Shown piece after piece: positions 47,597 to 57,396 of a stretch of DNA of 64,000 nt. Position 1 is the first letter of the stretch. The number at the start of each line of letters is the position of its first letter. The stretch is taken from contig BQKD01000001.1 of the NCBI GenBank assembly GCA_022834735.1, positions 2,271,659 to 2,335,658 of the forward strand, given 5' to 3'. This stretch comes from Erysipelotrichaceae bacterium OPF54 (GTDB taxonomy: Bacteria > Bacillota_I > Bacilli_A > Erysipelotrichales > Erysipelotrichaceae). Both the position numbers and the translations under genes were made by a program. Below the pieces are notes generated by a model that searched no databases, was not told the DNA's origin, and saw nothing but the letters and a program-made list of their open reading frames with translations.

Positions 47597-48446
47597 ATTC
47601 TTTTTCCCGCCTTTCATATGCTTCAAGCGTATTCGATAATAACATACAAACGGTCATTGGACCAACACCTTTTGGTACCGGGGAAATCCAGGAAACTTTT
47701 TGTTCAACGCTGTCAAAATCGACATCGCCAACGAGCTTGCCATCCACCCGGTTGATCCCGACATCGATGACGACCGCACCCTCCTTGATCCAGCCTTTGG
47801 TAATAAACCGAGGCACGCCGATCGCCGCGATCACGATATCCGCTTCATGAGCGATCTTTTCAGGATCCACCGTTTTTGAATGGATGATCGTTACGGTCGC
47901 GTTGCGTTCCTGCAGCAGCAGAGCGATCGGCTTTCCGACGAGGATCGACCGCCCGATCACGACCGCCCGTTTTCCCGACAGATCGCTCATTCCGATCGAA
48001 TCAAGCATAGCCATGATCCCTTTCGGCGTGCATGGAACAAGCCCTTTCTGTCCGAGAACAAGCCGCCCCGCATTGCTGATGGTCAGGCCATCCACATCTT
48101 TGCGCGGATCGATCGTATTGATCACTCTTTGCTGATCGATGTGCGAAGGAAGAGGGAGCTGAACGAGGATACCGTCCACATCAGGGTCTTCATTGCATTT
48201 GACAACCGCCCTGACCACATCTTCTGTTGCCACATTTTTGTCCATCACGATCATGGCTGCCTGCATACCGATGCTTCTGCACGCCTTTTCCTTGGAACGT
48301 ACATACGACTGGCTGGCCGGATTGTCGCCGACCAGGATCACGGCAAGCATCGGGATCCGTTTTCCCTCTTCGCCAAGTTTGTCGATTTTCTTTTTCATTT
48401 CCTCTTTAAGCGTCTGCGATAAAGTGTTTCCATATAATACTGTCAT
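47565..48446 (-). CDS. folD: Methylenetetrahydrofolate dehydrogenase/cyclohydrolase
   Basis: 293 residues. Substrate-site YVRSKEKACRSIGM with the catalytic Lys, DGILVQLPLPSHID and the NADP loop VIGRSILVGKP are present. It interconverts one-carbon folates, linking to glyA at 60390. It overlaps dtd by four bases and DUF951 by 32. Confidence 0.97.
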   Translation of the reverse strand: MTVLYGNTLSQTLKEEMKKKIDKLGEEGKRIPMLAVILVGDNPASQSYVRSKEKACRSIGMQAAMIVMDKNVATEDVVRAVVKCNEDPDVDGILVQLPLPSHIDQQRVINTIDPRKDVDGLTISNAGRLVLGQKGLVPCTPKGIMAMLDSIGMSDLSGKRAVVIGRSILVGKPIALLLQERNATVTIIHSKTVDPEKIAHEADIVIAAIGVPRFITKGWIKEGAVVIDVGINRVDGKLVGDVDFDSVEQKVSWISPVPKGVGPMTVCMLLSNTLEAYERREKEYERKDRVRSE

Positions 48447-48892
48447 TGAAATAGCTCCTTACTATCTAAGCATAGCGTGACCGGTCCGTCATTGACGAGC
48501 GATATTTTCATGTCAGCCCCAAAGATCCCGGTCTGTACAGGCACATAGTGTGCCAGCTTTTCATTGAACATTTCATACAGCGGTCTTGAAATGTCCGGTT
48601 TTGCGGCCTCGATAAAGCTTGGCCGGTTTCCTTTTTTTGCGTTCGCATACAATGTAAACTGCGAGATCGATAAAACAGCTCCGTTCACCTCGAGGATCGA
48701 TCGGTTCATCTTGCCGTTTTCATCTTCAAAGATACGGAGCCTGACGATCTTTTCGACCATTTTCTGCACCGTCTTTTCATTGTCGTCATTACAGAAGCCG
48801 ACCAGGATCATATATCCTCTTCCGATCTCGCCGGTCATTTCCTGATCGACCATGCAGGCTGCCTGCGATACCCGCTGAATTACAGCTTTCAT
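48443..48892 (-). CDS. dtd: D-aminoacyl-tRNA deacylase
   Basis: 149 residues from ATG 48892. [17 protein letters not shown] and the C-terminal GPVTLCLDS (GPVT cross-subunit motif) identify it. It frees tRNA from wrongly attached D-amino acids. ATGA overlaps with ispF upstream and folD downstream show a tightly coupled operon. Confidence 0.96.
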   Translation of the reverse strand: MKAVIQRVSQAACMVDQEMTGEIGRGYMILVGFCNDDNEKTVQKMVEKIVRLRIFEDENGKMNRSILEVNGAVLSISQFTLYANAKKGNRPSFIEAAKPDISRPLYEMFNEKLAHYVPVQTGIFGADMKISLVNDGPVTLCLDSKELFQ

Positions 48893-49365
48893 TGTACTTC
48901 CTCCAGCAGACAAACACATAAGGAAGTGATTCCTTCTTCGCGTCCGACAAAGCCGAGCTTTTCCCCACGGGTCGCCTTGACGCTGATCTGATCGACCTGG
49001 CAGTGCAGAGCGCTGGCAAGATTTTTGCGCATCGAAAAAATATGGGGAGCCATTTTCGGCCGTTCAGCCATGATCGTCGCATCCACGTTGCCGATCCGGT
49101 AACCACGTTCCTTCATCAATACATAAACATGTTCGAGCAGACGGATGCTGGCGATCCCTTTATATTTTGGATCGGTGTCCGGAAAATGCGTGCCCAGATC
49201 GCCTAAGGCAAGAGCGCCCAGAATACTTTCGGCAACTGCGTGGACAAGCACATCCGCATCGGAATGACCATCAAGACCTTTGGAATGATCGATCTTCACT
49301 CCTCCTAAAACAAGCTCTCTTCTTTCCTTTAATGGGTGGATATCTACCGATTGTCCTATTCTCAT
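48889..49365 (-). CDS. ispF: 2-C-methyl-D-erythritol 2,4-cyclodiphosphate synthase
   Basis: 158 residues from ATG 49365 with GGAGG upstream. Metal site VDIHPL and [12 protein letters not shown], plus [16 protein letters not shown]. It is a step of the MEP isoprenoid pathway. No other MEP genes are in the window. It overlaps dtd by four bases. Confidence 0.97.
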   Translation of the reverse strand: MRIGQSVDIHPLKERRELVLGGVKIDHSKGLDGHSDADVLVHAVAESILGALALGDLGTHFPDTDPKYKGIASIRLLEHVYVLMKERGYRIGNVDATIMAERPKMAPHIFSMRKNLASALHCQVDQISVKATRGEKLGFVGREEGITSLCVCLLEEVQ

Positions 49366-49373
49366 CTTTTCCT

Positions 49374-49402
49374 CCAAAAAAAGCCCGGTATAACCGGGCA
49401 TC
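49374..49402 (-). terminator. Terminator of the NlpC/P60-like gene
   Basis: GCCCGG-TATAA-CCGGGC with T8 on the minus strand, just ahead of the ispF start. Confidence 0.88.
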
Positions 49403-49407
49403 GTATT

Positions 49408-50496
49408 TTATCTTTGTACTTGAATGTACTGTGGAGCACCTGTGCCGCCATCATATACTGATGCGATCACAGTATTTCCATTGTAGTTTCCGTGCACTGC
49501 CATACCGTCGCCAATGTAGACCGCGATATGATCGACACCACGTCCGCCATTATCATAATAGATCAGGTTTCCGGCTGTCGGCGTATCCGTATAGTATCCG
49601 TACATGATGTACTGATCCGGCCACAGCTGATAAGCGTCCGTTACCCCTGACATGGCCAGAGCCTGCTGTACAACTTCTGTACACTGCATTCCGTTCGTTA
49701 CGCCAACGAGCTGCTGCGCATTAGAAGCGATCGATGCATTCAAGGATGCATATGGATCTTCGGCTGGCGCCTCATATACCGGTTCGTCAACCACTGGAGC
49801 ATCTACGACCGGCTGATCAACCACCGGTTCATCATATACCGGCTCGTCATATACTGGTTCATCCGTGGCTGGCTGGTCAGTGACCGGCTGATCTGCAGCT
49901 GGTTCGTTATATACCGGCTCGTCAACCACTGGTTCATCCACGACCGGAACATCAGCGACCGGCTGATCAATAACCGGTGCCTGTTCTGCCGGTGTTTCAA
50001 CGACCGGTTCGTTCACTACCGGTGTTTCTTCTGCAGGTGTTTCCACAACGACCGGTTCCTGTGCAGGTTCTGTCGCAACCATCTGCTCTACGGCAGGTGC
50101 CGGTTTTTCTGCTTCGGCAGCAGGTGTCTCAACCGCTGCAACTTCTACCGGTGCTGCCGCTTCCTGCGCCTGTTTATTTGCTTCTTCTTCAACAGCTGCC
50201 TTGCTGACTTCTGTAACTGTTTCCTTCACATTACCGATAATGTTGGAAGAAACACTTGCAGCAGCTGCTTTCTGAGATGCGTCTGCATCTACTGTGCCGT
50301 CCTCTTCGGAAAAATAGTAGTTTTTTCCTTCGATTTCCTGCCAGCCTTTCGCTACTGTTGAATCGGTATTTACATATTTATCGCCATGCCATCCCGGCTG
50401 CGTTTCCATCGCATAAACTGTTGCTACGACCGGAAAACAAGATGCAACACAAAGTACGGCCGCTACTTTTTTCCCATTGTTTTCAACAAAGTTCAT
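49408..50496 (-). CDS. Secreted NlpC/P60-type protein with Pro/Val-rich repeats
   Basis: 362 residues. A signal region (VAAVLCVASCFPVVATVYA) is followed by one cell-wall-binding-like repeat (GWQEIEGKNYYFSEEDGTV), an Ala/Glu-rich helical stretch, and about 100 residues of EPV/DQPV-type repeats (about 130-240). The C-terminal domain has the NlpC/P60 arrangement: Cys in GMQCTEVVQQAL and His in RGVDHIAVYIGD, then MAVHGN. It is probably a surface peptidoglycan hydrolase. The repeat block (about 49775-50060) may vary in length by recombination. Confidence 0.88.
   Translation of the reverse strand: MNFVENNGKKVAAVLCVASCFPVVATVYAMETQPGWHGDKYVNTDSTVAKGWQEIEGKNYYFSEEDGTVDADASQKAAAASVSSNIIGNVKETVTEVSKAAVEEEANKQAQEAAAPVEVAAVETPAAEAEKPAPAVEQMVATEPAQEPVVVETPAEETPVVNEPVVETPAEQAPVIDQPVADVPVVDEPVVDEPVYNEPAADQPVTDQPATDEPVYDEPVYDEPVVDQPVVDAPVVDEPVYEAPAEDPYASLNASIASNAQQLVGVTNGMQCTEVVQQALAMSGVTDAYQLWPDQYIMYGYYTDTPTAGNLIYYDNGGRGVDHIAVYIGDGMAVHGNYNGNTVIASVYDGGTGAPQYIQVQR
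49775..50060 (-). repeat. Internal coding repeats (EPV/DQPV)
   Basis: Imperfect 12-15-base units encoding (D/E)(E/Q)PV(Y/V) tandemly repeat more than 15 times. They give rise to open shadow frames in other registers, which I do not count as genes. Confidence 0.8.
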
Positions 50497-50784
50497 TTCA
50501 GATCAGACCTCCTCTACAAAATTCCGTTTAAGTCACTCATTTACAAATAATCAAAATAATCCTACCGATAGGATACCACGAATGGCTTTTGTTCGCAAAC
50601 TTTTCCATGAAACCTGTGACAATTTTTAGTTTAACGCTATCTATTTTAATTAATTATCCGTATATTGTAAAGTTGTATGATTTATATATCTTTGCGAATC
50701 CAAATGATCATGAACTTTCGGCATAAAAATCAAAATATACCGGTACTTATCGTAGCAAAATAATATTTTATTCCGATCGATCCG
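50497..50784. other. AT-rich gap upstream of the NlpC/P60-like gene
   Basis: No gene. It should hold the promoter of the NlpC/P60-like gene; TGGTATCCT on the minus strand near 50570 is a possible extended -10 box. Nothing else is recognised. Confidence 0.4.
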
Positions 50785-51534
50785 TTATTTTTTTAACAGA
50801 TCGTCAATACATTCCGCGATCGAGCCGACAACGTGAAGCGCGCTTTCCTGAACTCCCCTCGGCGCATGATAGAACGTATAACTGTTGTGAATTCCGGTAA
50901 TCATCGGCAGATCGTTGTAGTTGTCGCCAATGCATGCCGTGTCCGCTTCCTCTACATTGAAATGCTTTGCCATCTGCTCGATCCCTGTTTTTTTGGAGTA
51001 GCCTTTCGGAACAAAATCGATCGACGGTCCATTTTGATAAAACTCGATCTGATCCCTGAGATCTTCGATTTTCGGCAATACAGCATACAGCTCTGCTTCC
51101 GTTTTAAATTCGATCGAAGCATGCACGATGTCTTCATTTTTCAAAACTTCAGGATCTGTGAGATCGAGGATCGGATCGATCCATGGAAAAAAGCCAAGAT
51201 CCTCTTTTACAGCATACGTATCTTTTTTTGTTTCGACAAAAAGATGATGTCCGTCCATACGCTCATAAAGCCCTTCAAACACCTCGTAAGGAATCGTTTT
51301 TTCATAAATGATCTTCCCGCCTGCAGAAAGCGCAGCACCCGAAGCCCCGATCAGGAAATCGAAATGAAGTCCGTCTTCTTTTTCCAGCTGGCTGAGATTT
51401 CCCAGAGCTCTTCCGGAACACAGTCCGAATAAATGGCCCGCTTCCTGAAACCGGCGGATCGCTTCGATATCCTCTTTGTGATAGCCGTCTTCAAAATGAA
51501 GCGTGCCATCATAATCGCTTGCCAGAATCTTCAT
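50785..51534 (-). CDS. HAD-IIB (Cof-type) phosphatase
   Basis: 249 residues. Motif I LASDYDGTLHF, Thr/Ser motif LCSGR, and motif IV CIGDNYNDLPMI with a large C2-type cap between. It probably dephosphorylates sugar phosphates or a cofactor; substrate unknown. It lies downstream of tpiA beyond a terminator. Confidence 0.92.
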   Translation of the reverse strand: MKILASDYDGTLHFEDGYHKEDIEAIRRFQEAGHLFGLCSGRALGNLSQLEKEDGLHFDFLIGASGAALSAGGKIIYEKTIPYEVFEGLYERMDGHHLFVETKKDTYAVKEDLGFFPWIDPILDLTDPEVLKNEDIVHASIEFKTEAELYAVLPKIEDLRDQIEFYQNGPSIDFVPKGYSKKTGIEQMAKHFNVEEADTACIGDNYNDLPMITGIHNSYTFYHAPRGVQESALHVVGSIAECIDDLLKK

Positions 51535-51551
51535 AATTATCCTCCTTCAAA

Positions 51552-51580
51552 AAAGAAGAAGTCCGCAGACTTCTTCCAAA
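51552..51580 (-). terminator. Terminator of the pgk-tpiA operon
   Basis: GAAGAAGTC-CGCA-GACTTCTTC followed by T6 on the minus strand. Confidence 0.88.
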
Positions 51581-51591
51581 ACTCAAATGAA

Positions 51592-52338
51592 TTATTTTGT
51601 TTTTTCGATGATCTCAATGAAGCTGTCCGGTTTCAGGCTGGCACCGCCAATAAGCGCTCCGTCGATATCAGGCTGAGCCATGTATTCTTCCACGTTGCCT
51701 GGCTTAACGCTTCCGCCGTACTGAATACGGACTTTGTCGGCCGCGTCGTCGCCAACCATTTCGCGAACAACATCACGAACCAGCTTGCAGCAGTCTTCCG
51801 CGATCTCGACAGAAGCTGATTTGCCTGTACCGATCGCCCAGATCGGTTCGTACGCGATCACGATATTCGCATATTCTTCCGCAGGAATATCCTTTAAAGA
51901 ACCATTCAGCTGAGTAGTAATGACATCTTTTGTTTTCCCTGCGTCGTATTCTGCTTCTGTTTCGCCAATGCACAGGATCGGAGTGATTCCGGCAGCAAGC
52001 AGTCTTTTCGCTTTCTTGTTGACCGTTTCATCCGTATCGCCGAACATCTGACGACGTTCGCTGTGGCCGATAATGCAGTATTTCACGCCAAGCTCTTCAA
52101 GCATAGGAACAGAAACTTCCCCGGTGAAAGCGCCTGAATCCTCGAAATGGCAGTTTTCAGCGGCAACGATCAGGTTTTTCGCGTTTTCTTCTGCCGTACG
52201 GATATCCGTGAAAGGAACACCTACGCCGTAAAGACCTTTGTCTGTTTTCGCAACGCTGTCGACTGCTTCGAAGAAAGCCTTGGTTTCGGCGTTGTTTTTA
52301 TTCATTTTCCAGTTTCCGACAATAATAATATCTCTCAT
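51592..52338 (-). CDS. tpiA: Triosephosphate isomerase
   Basis: 248 residues. Catalytic Lys in VGNWKMNKN, His in CIIGHSERRQ, Glu in AYEPIWAIGTG. It follows pgk by 15 bases; the two form a glycolytic operon. Confidence 0.98.
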   Translation of the reverse strand: MRDIIIVGNWKMNKNNAETKAFFEAVDSVAKTDKGLYGVGVPFTDIRTAEENAKNLIVAAENCHFEDSGAFTGEVSVPMLEELGVKYCIIGHSERRQMFGDTDETVNKKAKRLLAAGITPILCIGETEAEYDAGKTKDVITTQLNGSLKDIPAEEYANIVIAYEPIWAIGTGKSASVEIAEDCCKLVRDVVREMVGDDAADKVRIQYGGSVKPGNVEEYMAQPDIDGALIGGASLKPDSFIEIIEKTK

Positions 52339-52353
52339 GACTCTTTCCCCTTC

Positions 52354-53535
52354 TTATTTTTCCGAAATGATTGCGATTCCAGGAAGCGTCTTTCCTTCCA
52401 TGTATTCCAGAGAAGCTCCGCCGCCAGTAGAAATATGGGAGAACTTGTCCTTGAATCCGAGCTGGATCGCTGCAGCCGCTGAATCTCCGCCGCCAATTAC
52501 AGTGATCGCATCAGGCAGTTCAGCGATCGCTTCGCATACAGCCAGCGTGCCTTTGGCAAATTTAGGCATTTCGAATACGCCCATCGGACCGTTCCATACG
52601 ACCGTCTTGGCACCATTCAAAGTTTCCTTGAACAGTTCGATCGATTTAGGACCGATATCAAGACCCATCCAGCCGTCAGGAATATCGCCTTCTACAACTT
52701 CTGTATTGGCATCATTCGAGAATGCGTCCGCAATGACCGTGTCAACAGGAAGAACGATCTTGCCTTTTCCTTTTTCAAGAGTAGCTTTTGCCAGTTCGAT
52801 CTTGTCATCTTCGCAAAGAGAGTTGCCGATCTTGTGGCCCAGAGCTTTTTCGAACGTGTACGCCATACCGCCGCCGACAATTACCTTGTCCGCTTTTTCG
52901 AGCATGTTTTCAATGACACCGATCTTATCTGAAACCTTGGCACCGCCAATGATCGCTACAAACGGATGAGCCGGCTCATCCACTGCCTTGCCAAGCATAT
53001 CGACTTCTTTTTCAACCAGGAATCCAAGCGCGTTTTCAGCGATATTGGATGGAATTCCCACTGTGGAAGCGTGAGCGCGGTGAACCGAACCGAACGCATC
53101 TTCTACGAATACATCACCGAGGCTAGCCCAGTATTTTCCAAGTTCAGGATCGTTTTTGCTCTCGCCTTTTTCATAACGGGTGTTCTGAACGAGAAGGATC
53201 TCGCCGTCTTTGAGATCTTCCACATCTTTTTCCAGTTCAGGACCACGTGTTACAGGGCAGAACGTAACCTTTGTTCCAGGAAGCAGTTCAGCCAGACGAA
53301 CCGCAACACATTCCAGGTTGTTCTTCGCTTTGTCTTCCTCTGTTTTCACTTTTCCAAGATGAGACATCAGGATGACTTTCGCATTGTTCTCAAGCAGATA
53401 TTTGATCGTAGGCAATGCCTGAATAATACGATTGTCGTTTGTGATCACGCCATCTTTGCGCGGCACGTTGAAGTCACAACGAACAATGACCTTTTTTCCA
53501 GCAACGTCAAGGTCTCTGACAGTTTTTTTAGCCAT
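52354..53535 (-). CDS. pgk: Phosphoglycerate kinase
   Basis: 393 residues. [41 protein letters not shown] and [13 protein letters not shown] are family segments. First gene of the pgk-tpiA pair; a gap gene is not in the window. Confidence 0.98.
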   Translation of the reverse strand: MAKKTVRDLDVAGKKVIVRCDFNVPRKDGVITNDNRIIQALPTIKYLLENNAKVILMSHLGKVKTEEDKAKNNLECVAVRLAELLPGTKVTFCPVTRGPELEKDVEDLKDGEILLVQNTRYEKGESKNDPELGKYWASLGDVFVEDAFGSVHRAHASTVGIPSNIAENALGFLVEKEVDMLGKAVDEPAHPFVAIIGGAKVSDKIGVIENMLEKADKVIVGGGMAYTFEKALGHKIGNSLCEDDKIELAKATLEKGKGKIVLPVDTVIADAFSNDANTEVVEGDIPDGWMGLDIGPKSIELFKETLNGAKTVVWNGPMGVFEMPKFAKGTLAVCEAIAELPDAITVIGGGDSAAAAIQLGFKDKFSHISTGGGASLEYMEGKTLPGIAIISEK

Positions 53536-53570
53536 TAATTATTCCTCCTATTGAATTTTCAATCGTCCAT

Positions 53571-53600
53571 ATTATACCACTTGAAAAAAAGCATGACTAC
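53571..53600 (-). promoter_or_regulatory. Promoter of pgk-tpiA
   Basis: TGGTATAAT on the minus strand (TATAAT at 53576-53571, extended -10). The -35 region is not clear. Confidence 0.6.
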
Positions 53601-53639
53601 CTTGTTTGTGCATTTTTTCACAGTTAGTAAAAATCTTAC

Positions 53640-53787
53640 AATTCTTACAATAAGTCTTGTTTAACAACTTTTACCTTTCTGCAGAGGAGCCATAACCTCT
53701 ATCTGGTCATAGGTTCTGCAGGGGCTCACTGCAGAGCCCGCTTTCGGCTTATCCGTTTTTTAAAACAGCTTCACCTATGCATGGTGA
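53640..53787 (-). other. Right-end region of a split tnpB element
   Basis: No gene. On the minus strand, after the tnpB 3' end, it holds stem-loops (GCAGAACCTATGACC... pairing with GGTTATGGCTCCTCTGC-like arms; and GGGCTCTGCAG/CTGCAGGGGCTC) that fit an omega RNA/right-end position. Single copy, so the boundaries are open. Confidence 0.4.
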
Positions 53788-54172
53788 TTAAGAGAGAATT
53801 ACTTTACGGCGTTCGACTGCACTGTTCAAGTTCTGCATCACGCACTGCTTCCATAGTTCGGGATTCCACTCGTCAACAGAAGACAATGCTTTTTTCATGA
53901 TGTTCAGACTGCCGTTCAGATCTGCGTTGATGAGCTTATCTTCCTTTGTTTTGAAGAGTCCTCTGGCTACTCTTTTTCCACAGTATGTCTCATGCTTTGT
54001 GATCTCCTCGTCATCAAAGAAAGAACACTTCGATGTATAGGATTCTTCATGAAGGATCACTCGGATCCCTTTCTGCCTGCATTTGTATTCAAGATCAGAG
54101 ATGAACCGGTTAAAAGGAATGTTCACGAATTTCTGGTTGTTGACTTTTCCCATGTCTGTGTCTTGTTTCCAG
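53788..54172 (-). pseudogene. C-terminal tnpB fragment
   Basis: From WKQDTDMGKVNNQKFVNIPF to the end this is the C-terminal part of a TnpB; YTSKCSFFDDEE keeps part of the zinc region and NADLNGSLNIMKKA the last RuvC Asp. The open frame continues upstream to 54297 through unrelated sequence. It is probably the 3' half of the tnpB whose 5' half lies at 56605-57384, with the IS607-type element between; about 20 codons between the halves are not accounted for. Confidence 0.75.
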
Positions 54173-54382
54173 CGTAGCAAATAATTGGAAAATCTGGATC
54201 CAGGCTTTCCATCCCGCTTTTGACGGGCCCGGCATCCTACGCCTGATGCCAGTTCTGTTCCGGGGCCTGCACCTTGATGCATTGAGCCGGACAGCATTCT
54301 GAACAGCTTCCCCCTCAGGGCCCGAAGGGAACATCCTCTGGCGTTCCAATCTTCCCTGCAGGGGATTTTTTATGTTCTATTG

Positions 54383-55822
54383 CTAAAAGAGGCCCAGACC
54401 TCTTCTTGCGATCAGGCAGGCAGCACCCAGATGGATGTTGATGCCATGTTCTCTGCATACCGTCTTCTGTGCTTCTTTCGAAGTATAAGCAGGGTCGACG
54501 ATCTTCAGTTCCACATTGTCTTTAAAACATCTTCTTTTTACCGCCTCAGTATATTGACCATAGGCGAGCCGGGTGATCATCCGGTTGTAGTTTCTGTTTT
54601 TCTGGAGATCGGACTTCTTTTTCGAGAAGTCGAGATCTTCGATGACAAGGTCTTTTCCTTTAAAGCGGGCCTCGGCCGCGGTCTCCTTTATGGCAGCCAT
54701 CATTTGCGTTATTCCTCGGTTATAGTTGTGGTTCTTTCGGCTCAGTCCGGGCAGGCTGATCCTGCGGGCATAGATGATCCCGCCGTTCCTGTCCGTTTCG
54801 CACAAGGCAAGATGATCGGCATTGAAATCAAGACCGATCGCTCCTTCAAAAGACGAAGTGCTCCATCCTTCCGGTTTTGGCAGATGGAGAAAGAACTGGA
54901 CATAATATCCTTTCTTCCTCCTCAGGATCCGGACGCTGACTGCCTGTTTTGCCGGTTTTTCGGCTTCAAAGCCGTCAAATGTCTTGTTGAGCAGCTCCAG
55001 ACCGGAAGCATGGGTGATCATGACCGGACCGGTGATGATCATGTCCTTTCCTTTCCCGGGTTTCATGACAGGAAGAACTCCGATCTTCCAGGACCCGTCT
55101 TCCATGCGGAGCAGATGGCAGAGCTGGTTTCCGTTCTTCTCGTCGTTCTTTCCGCACAGATACATCATCCGGTCGCGGCTTCTTACGAACATCTCTTTCC
55201 ACTCCTCGCGGCTGGAAAGACCGTTTTCTTCCAGATGGTACTGGGCGTTGAAAAACTTTTTTGTACCGAAACACAGGCGGACGTGTCTGTTTTTCAGATC
55301 TTTCGTCCATCGTTTCAGTTTTGCTTCCAGCCTGCGGATCAGCTGGCCAAGACACCACAGCTCCTGCTTCTGCCTGCGGTATTGAAGGAGTTCATCGGGA
55401 TCCAGCCGGTTGGCTGCAGCCTCTCTGGTTTTTTCATCTGCTGTCTTCTGCAGTTTCTTCCTTCTCTTTTTCTTGCACTCGACAGAAGCACGCAGTTTTT
55501 CCGTCTGCGTCCTTGCCAGCTCCAGTCCGGCCTTATGTCTGGCTCTTGCATCTCTGGCAATGGAATTGGCCGTCCGGCTTTTCAGGCCGTATTCGTCCTG
55601 AATCTCTTTTGTAAGCCGGCCAAGGTTTCTCTGCCCGCGATCAATCCGGGAAAAGGCGGTTCTGTACGCTTTGGAATAGACAGCAAACCCGCTGTCGATA
55701 CAGGTGACGACTTCCGGGCAGAGTCTTTTGTCCAGCCGGATCTCCAGAGGAATGACGATAGAATCCGGCTGTTCGTAAACAGGAGGAACAGGCATGGCCT
55801 GAATCGTTTTCGTTCTGTTCAT
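54383..55822 (-). CDS. TnpB-related protein of the IS607-type element
   Basis: 479 residues. First RuvC Asp in AIGLDFNADHLALCETD (near 325), Glu in LVIEDLDFSKKK (near 382). The C-terminus reads GINIHLGAACLIARRGLG; the Asp expected at this third site is not evident, and no full CxxC zinc ribbon is seen (CREHG only). It belongs to the long, Lys/Arg-rich TnpB-related group. Its frame is intact and starts within the end of tnpA (ATGA overlap). Confidence 0.88.
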   Translation of the reverse strand: MNRTKTIQAMPVPPVYEQPDSIVIPLEIRLDKRLCPEVVTCIDSGFAVYSKAYRTAFSRIDRGQRNLGRLTKEIQDEYGLKSRTANSIARDARARHKAGLELARTQTEKLRASVECKKKRRKKLQKTADEKTREAAANRLDPDELLQYRRQKQELWCLGQLIRRLEAKLKRWTKDLKNRHVRLCFGTKKFFNAQYHLEENGLSSREEWKEMFVRSRDRMMYLCGKNDEKNGNQLCHLLRMEDGSWKIGVLPVMKPGKGKDMIITGPVMITHASGLELLNKTFDGFEAEKPAKQAVSVRILRRKKGYYVQFFLHLPKPEGWSTSSFEGAIGLDFNADHLALCETDRNGGIIYARRISLPGLSRKNHNYNRGITQMMAAIKETAAEARFKGKDLVIEDLDFSKKKSDLQKNRNYNRMITRLAYGQYTEAVKRRCFKDNVELKIVDPAYTSKEAQKTVCREHGINIHLGAACLIARRGLGLF

Positions 55823-56487
55823 TCTTCGTCCTCCTGGTCGGGTACGGATTCTATGATTTCCCGCATCCTCTTTTTCTGGTTTCCTCTGATCCGGTAAAGC
55901 TTTCCGGAAAAGGACGCCAGCAGACTCATCATGTCGTCGACAAGCTCTTCCTGAAGCTCCTTGTTTTCTTTTTCCTGCAGGGCGATCAGTTCGACATCCG
56001 CCATGGAAAACAGTTCTTCCAGGTACTCGTAGCCAAAACGCGTGAGCCGGTCTTTGTTCGTAATGAAAATCCTCTTGATCTCATGGTTTTTCGCCATCTC
56101 GATCAGCCGGGTCAGCCCTTTTCTCTTTGTGTTAAGGCCGGAGCCGGTATCCCGAATGATGACCGGCTTATCCAGGCCTTCTTTTTCGCAGGCATTCAGG
56201 ATGTCAATGACCTGTCTTTCCAGATCTCCTCTGTTTTTCTGCTCATGGGACGAAACCCGGACATAAACAGCATCTCTTCTTTCTTCGTCTTCAACAAGCA
56301 GTCCAACCTGATCCAGCAGTTTTATTACATTATCTTTGGGGATCAGGATGCGGTTGGTATCGCTTCGCATGGCTTCCAGTTTTCCGGAACGGACCATGTC
56401 GGCAATACACCTCTGCCCCTTGCCAATCATATTGCCTACTTCTTTTGGCTTGTAGAAATCTTTTGTCAGCTCGCTTTTTCTGATCAT
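55819..56487 (-). CDS. IS607-family serine recombinase TnpA
   Basis: 222 residues from ATG 56487 (AAAGAGG eight bases upstream). An N-terminal MerR-like HTH (about 8-60) precedes the resolvase domain with the catalytic Ser in AVYVRVSSHEQK (near 79) and Arg residues in DRLTRFGYEYL. It should catalyse element movement. Confidence 0.93.
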   Translation of the reverse strand: MIRKSELTKDFYKPKEVGNMIGKGQRCIADMVRSGKLEAMRSDTNRILIPKDNVIKLLDQVGLLVEDEERRDAVYVRVSSHEQKNRGDLERQVIDILNACEKEGLDKPVIIRDTGSGLNTKRKGLTRLIEMAKNHEIKRIFITNKDRLTRFGYEYLEELFSMADVELIALQEKENKELQEELVDDMMSLLASFSGKLYRIRGNQKKRMREIIESVPDQEDEE

Positions 56488-56604
56488 GAAGAACACCTCT
56501 TTAAGAGTATTCTGCCAGACGACGAAGCGATAAACAAGATTTAATGATTATCAAATCCAAATATTCCTTTTTTGTGGCAACTGTCGCCTACCCTTATGCA
56601 TATA

Positions 56605-57384
56605 GTCCGTGATCCTGTTGCTCCTTTTGAGCGTAGTATTCCTGATTCTATGGCTTGTTTTCCTGTCATTGATATAAGCCAGCTGGGATTTTCTTTTGGC
56701 CAGTTCTCGGTTGTAACGGTTGTTGATATGCTTGAGCTTCTTGCCGTCAATGATATACGGATCCATGACGTTGGAGGAAACAACAGCCAGATTGTCGATT
56801 CCCAGATCGATGGAAGCATATCTTCCTTTCGATTCTTTCATTTTGCAAAGTTCTCTTTTATAGCCGATCTCCACGGTTATATACCCGCTGCACGGAACGA
56901 TCCGTGCAAACTGTACTTGTTCTGCCGGTATCTTTGTCCGGATCCGGATATTCGTTCCTGACAACTTGACAATCCCGTTCTTCAGCTCTTTTCTGGAAAT
57001 AGCTCCTTTTTCATAGTGAGTTACCTGTCTGCCTTCTTTGGAATCAAGATAGCGAGGAAGATGAGGCTTGTTCTTCAGTTCGCCGGTTTTGTATTTCTTC
57101 AGAAGGCCCAGATAGCTGGTTATTGCCTGACAGACTAGCATCTGGGTATGCTTCGACACCTTTGCAGGAAGTGCAGTATAGTCCGGATTTCTGGAATGGG
57201 TAAAGTCGGCATTGACTGCGTTGTAGTTGAGCCATACGCCGTTAGAAAAGTAGTTCTGGCGAATGGCATAAAGAGTCGAGTTATATAGATTCTTGCTCAG
57301 GAAAGTGATCCGATCCATTTCGGCATACTGCGGATGACCTTTTCTGAAGATATGCTTTTCAACTAATATTTCCTGCTCGCTCAT
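56605..57384 (-). pseudogene. N-terminal tnpB fragment
   Basis: About 260 residues from ATG 57384. It runs from the N-terminal domain to the first RuvC Asp (YASIDLGIDNLAVVSS) and the following helices (RNTTLKRSNRITDYMHK), then loses homology at about 56605, where the IS607-type element begins; the frame closes at 56551. The matching C-terminal part is at 53788-54172. Confidence 0.8.
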
Positions 57385-57396
57385 ACGGTTTATCAT

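Larger units (their letters stand above)
54173..56600 (-). mobile_element. IS607-type element (tnpA + tnpB)
   Basis: A serine-recombinase tnpA and a TnpB-related gene, overlapping by four bases, lie between two halves of a foreign tnpB. IS607 elements insert next to GG without duplication, so ends cannot be read off; the limits given are approximate. Hairpins with GC-rich stems (about 54300-54370) follow tnpB, where an RNA could be encoded. Confidence 0.75.

Noticed and set aside
49803..50207. Two open frames made of repeated units on both strands in the NlpC/P60-like gene
   Set aside because: They are other registers of the coding repeats.
54380..55897. 505-codon plus-strand frame over the IS607 tnpB
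   Set aside because: It mirrors the TnpB-related gene, which has clear RuvC motifs on the other strand.
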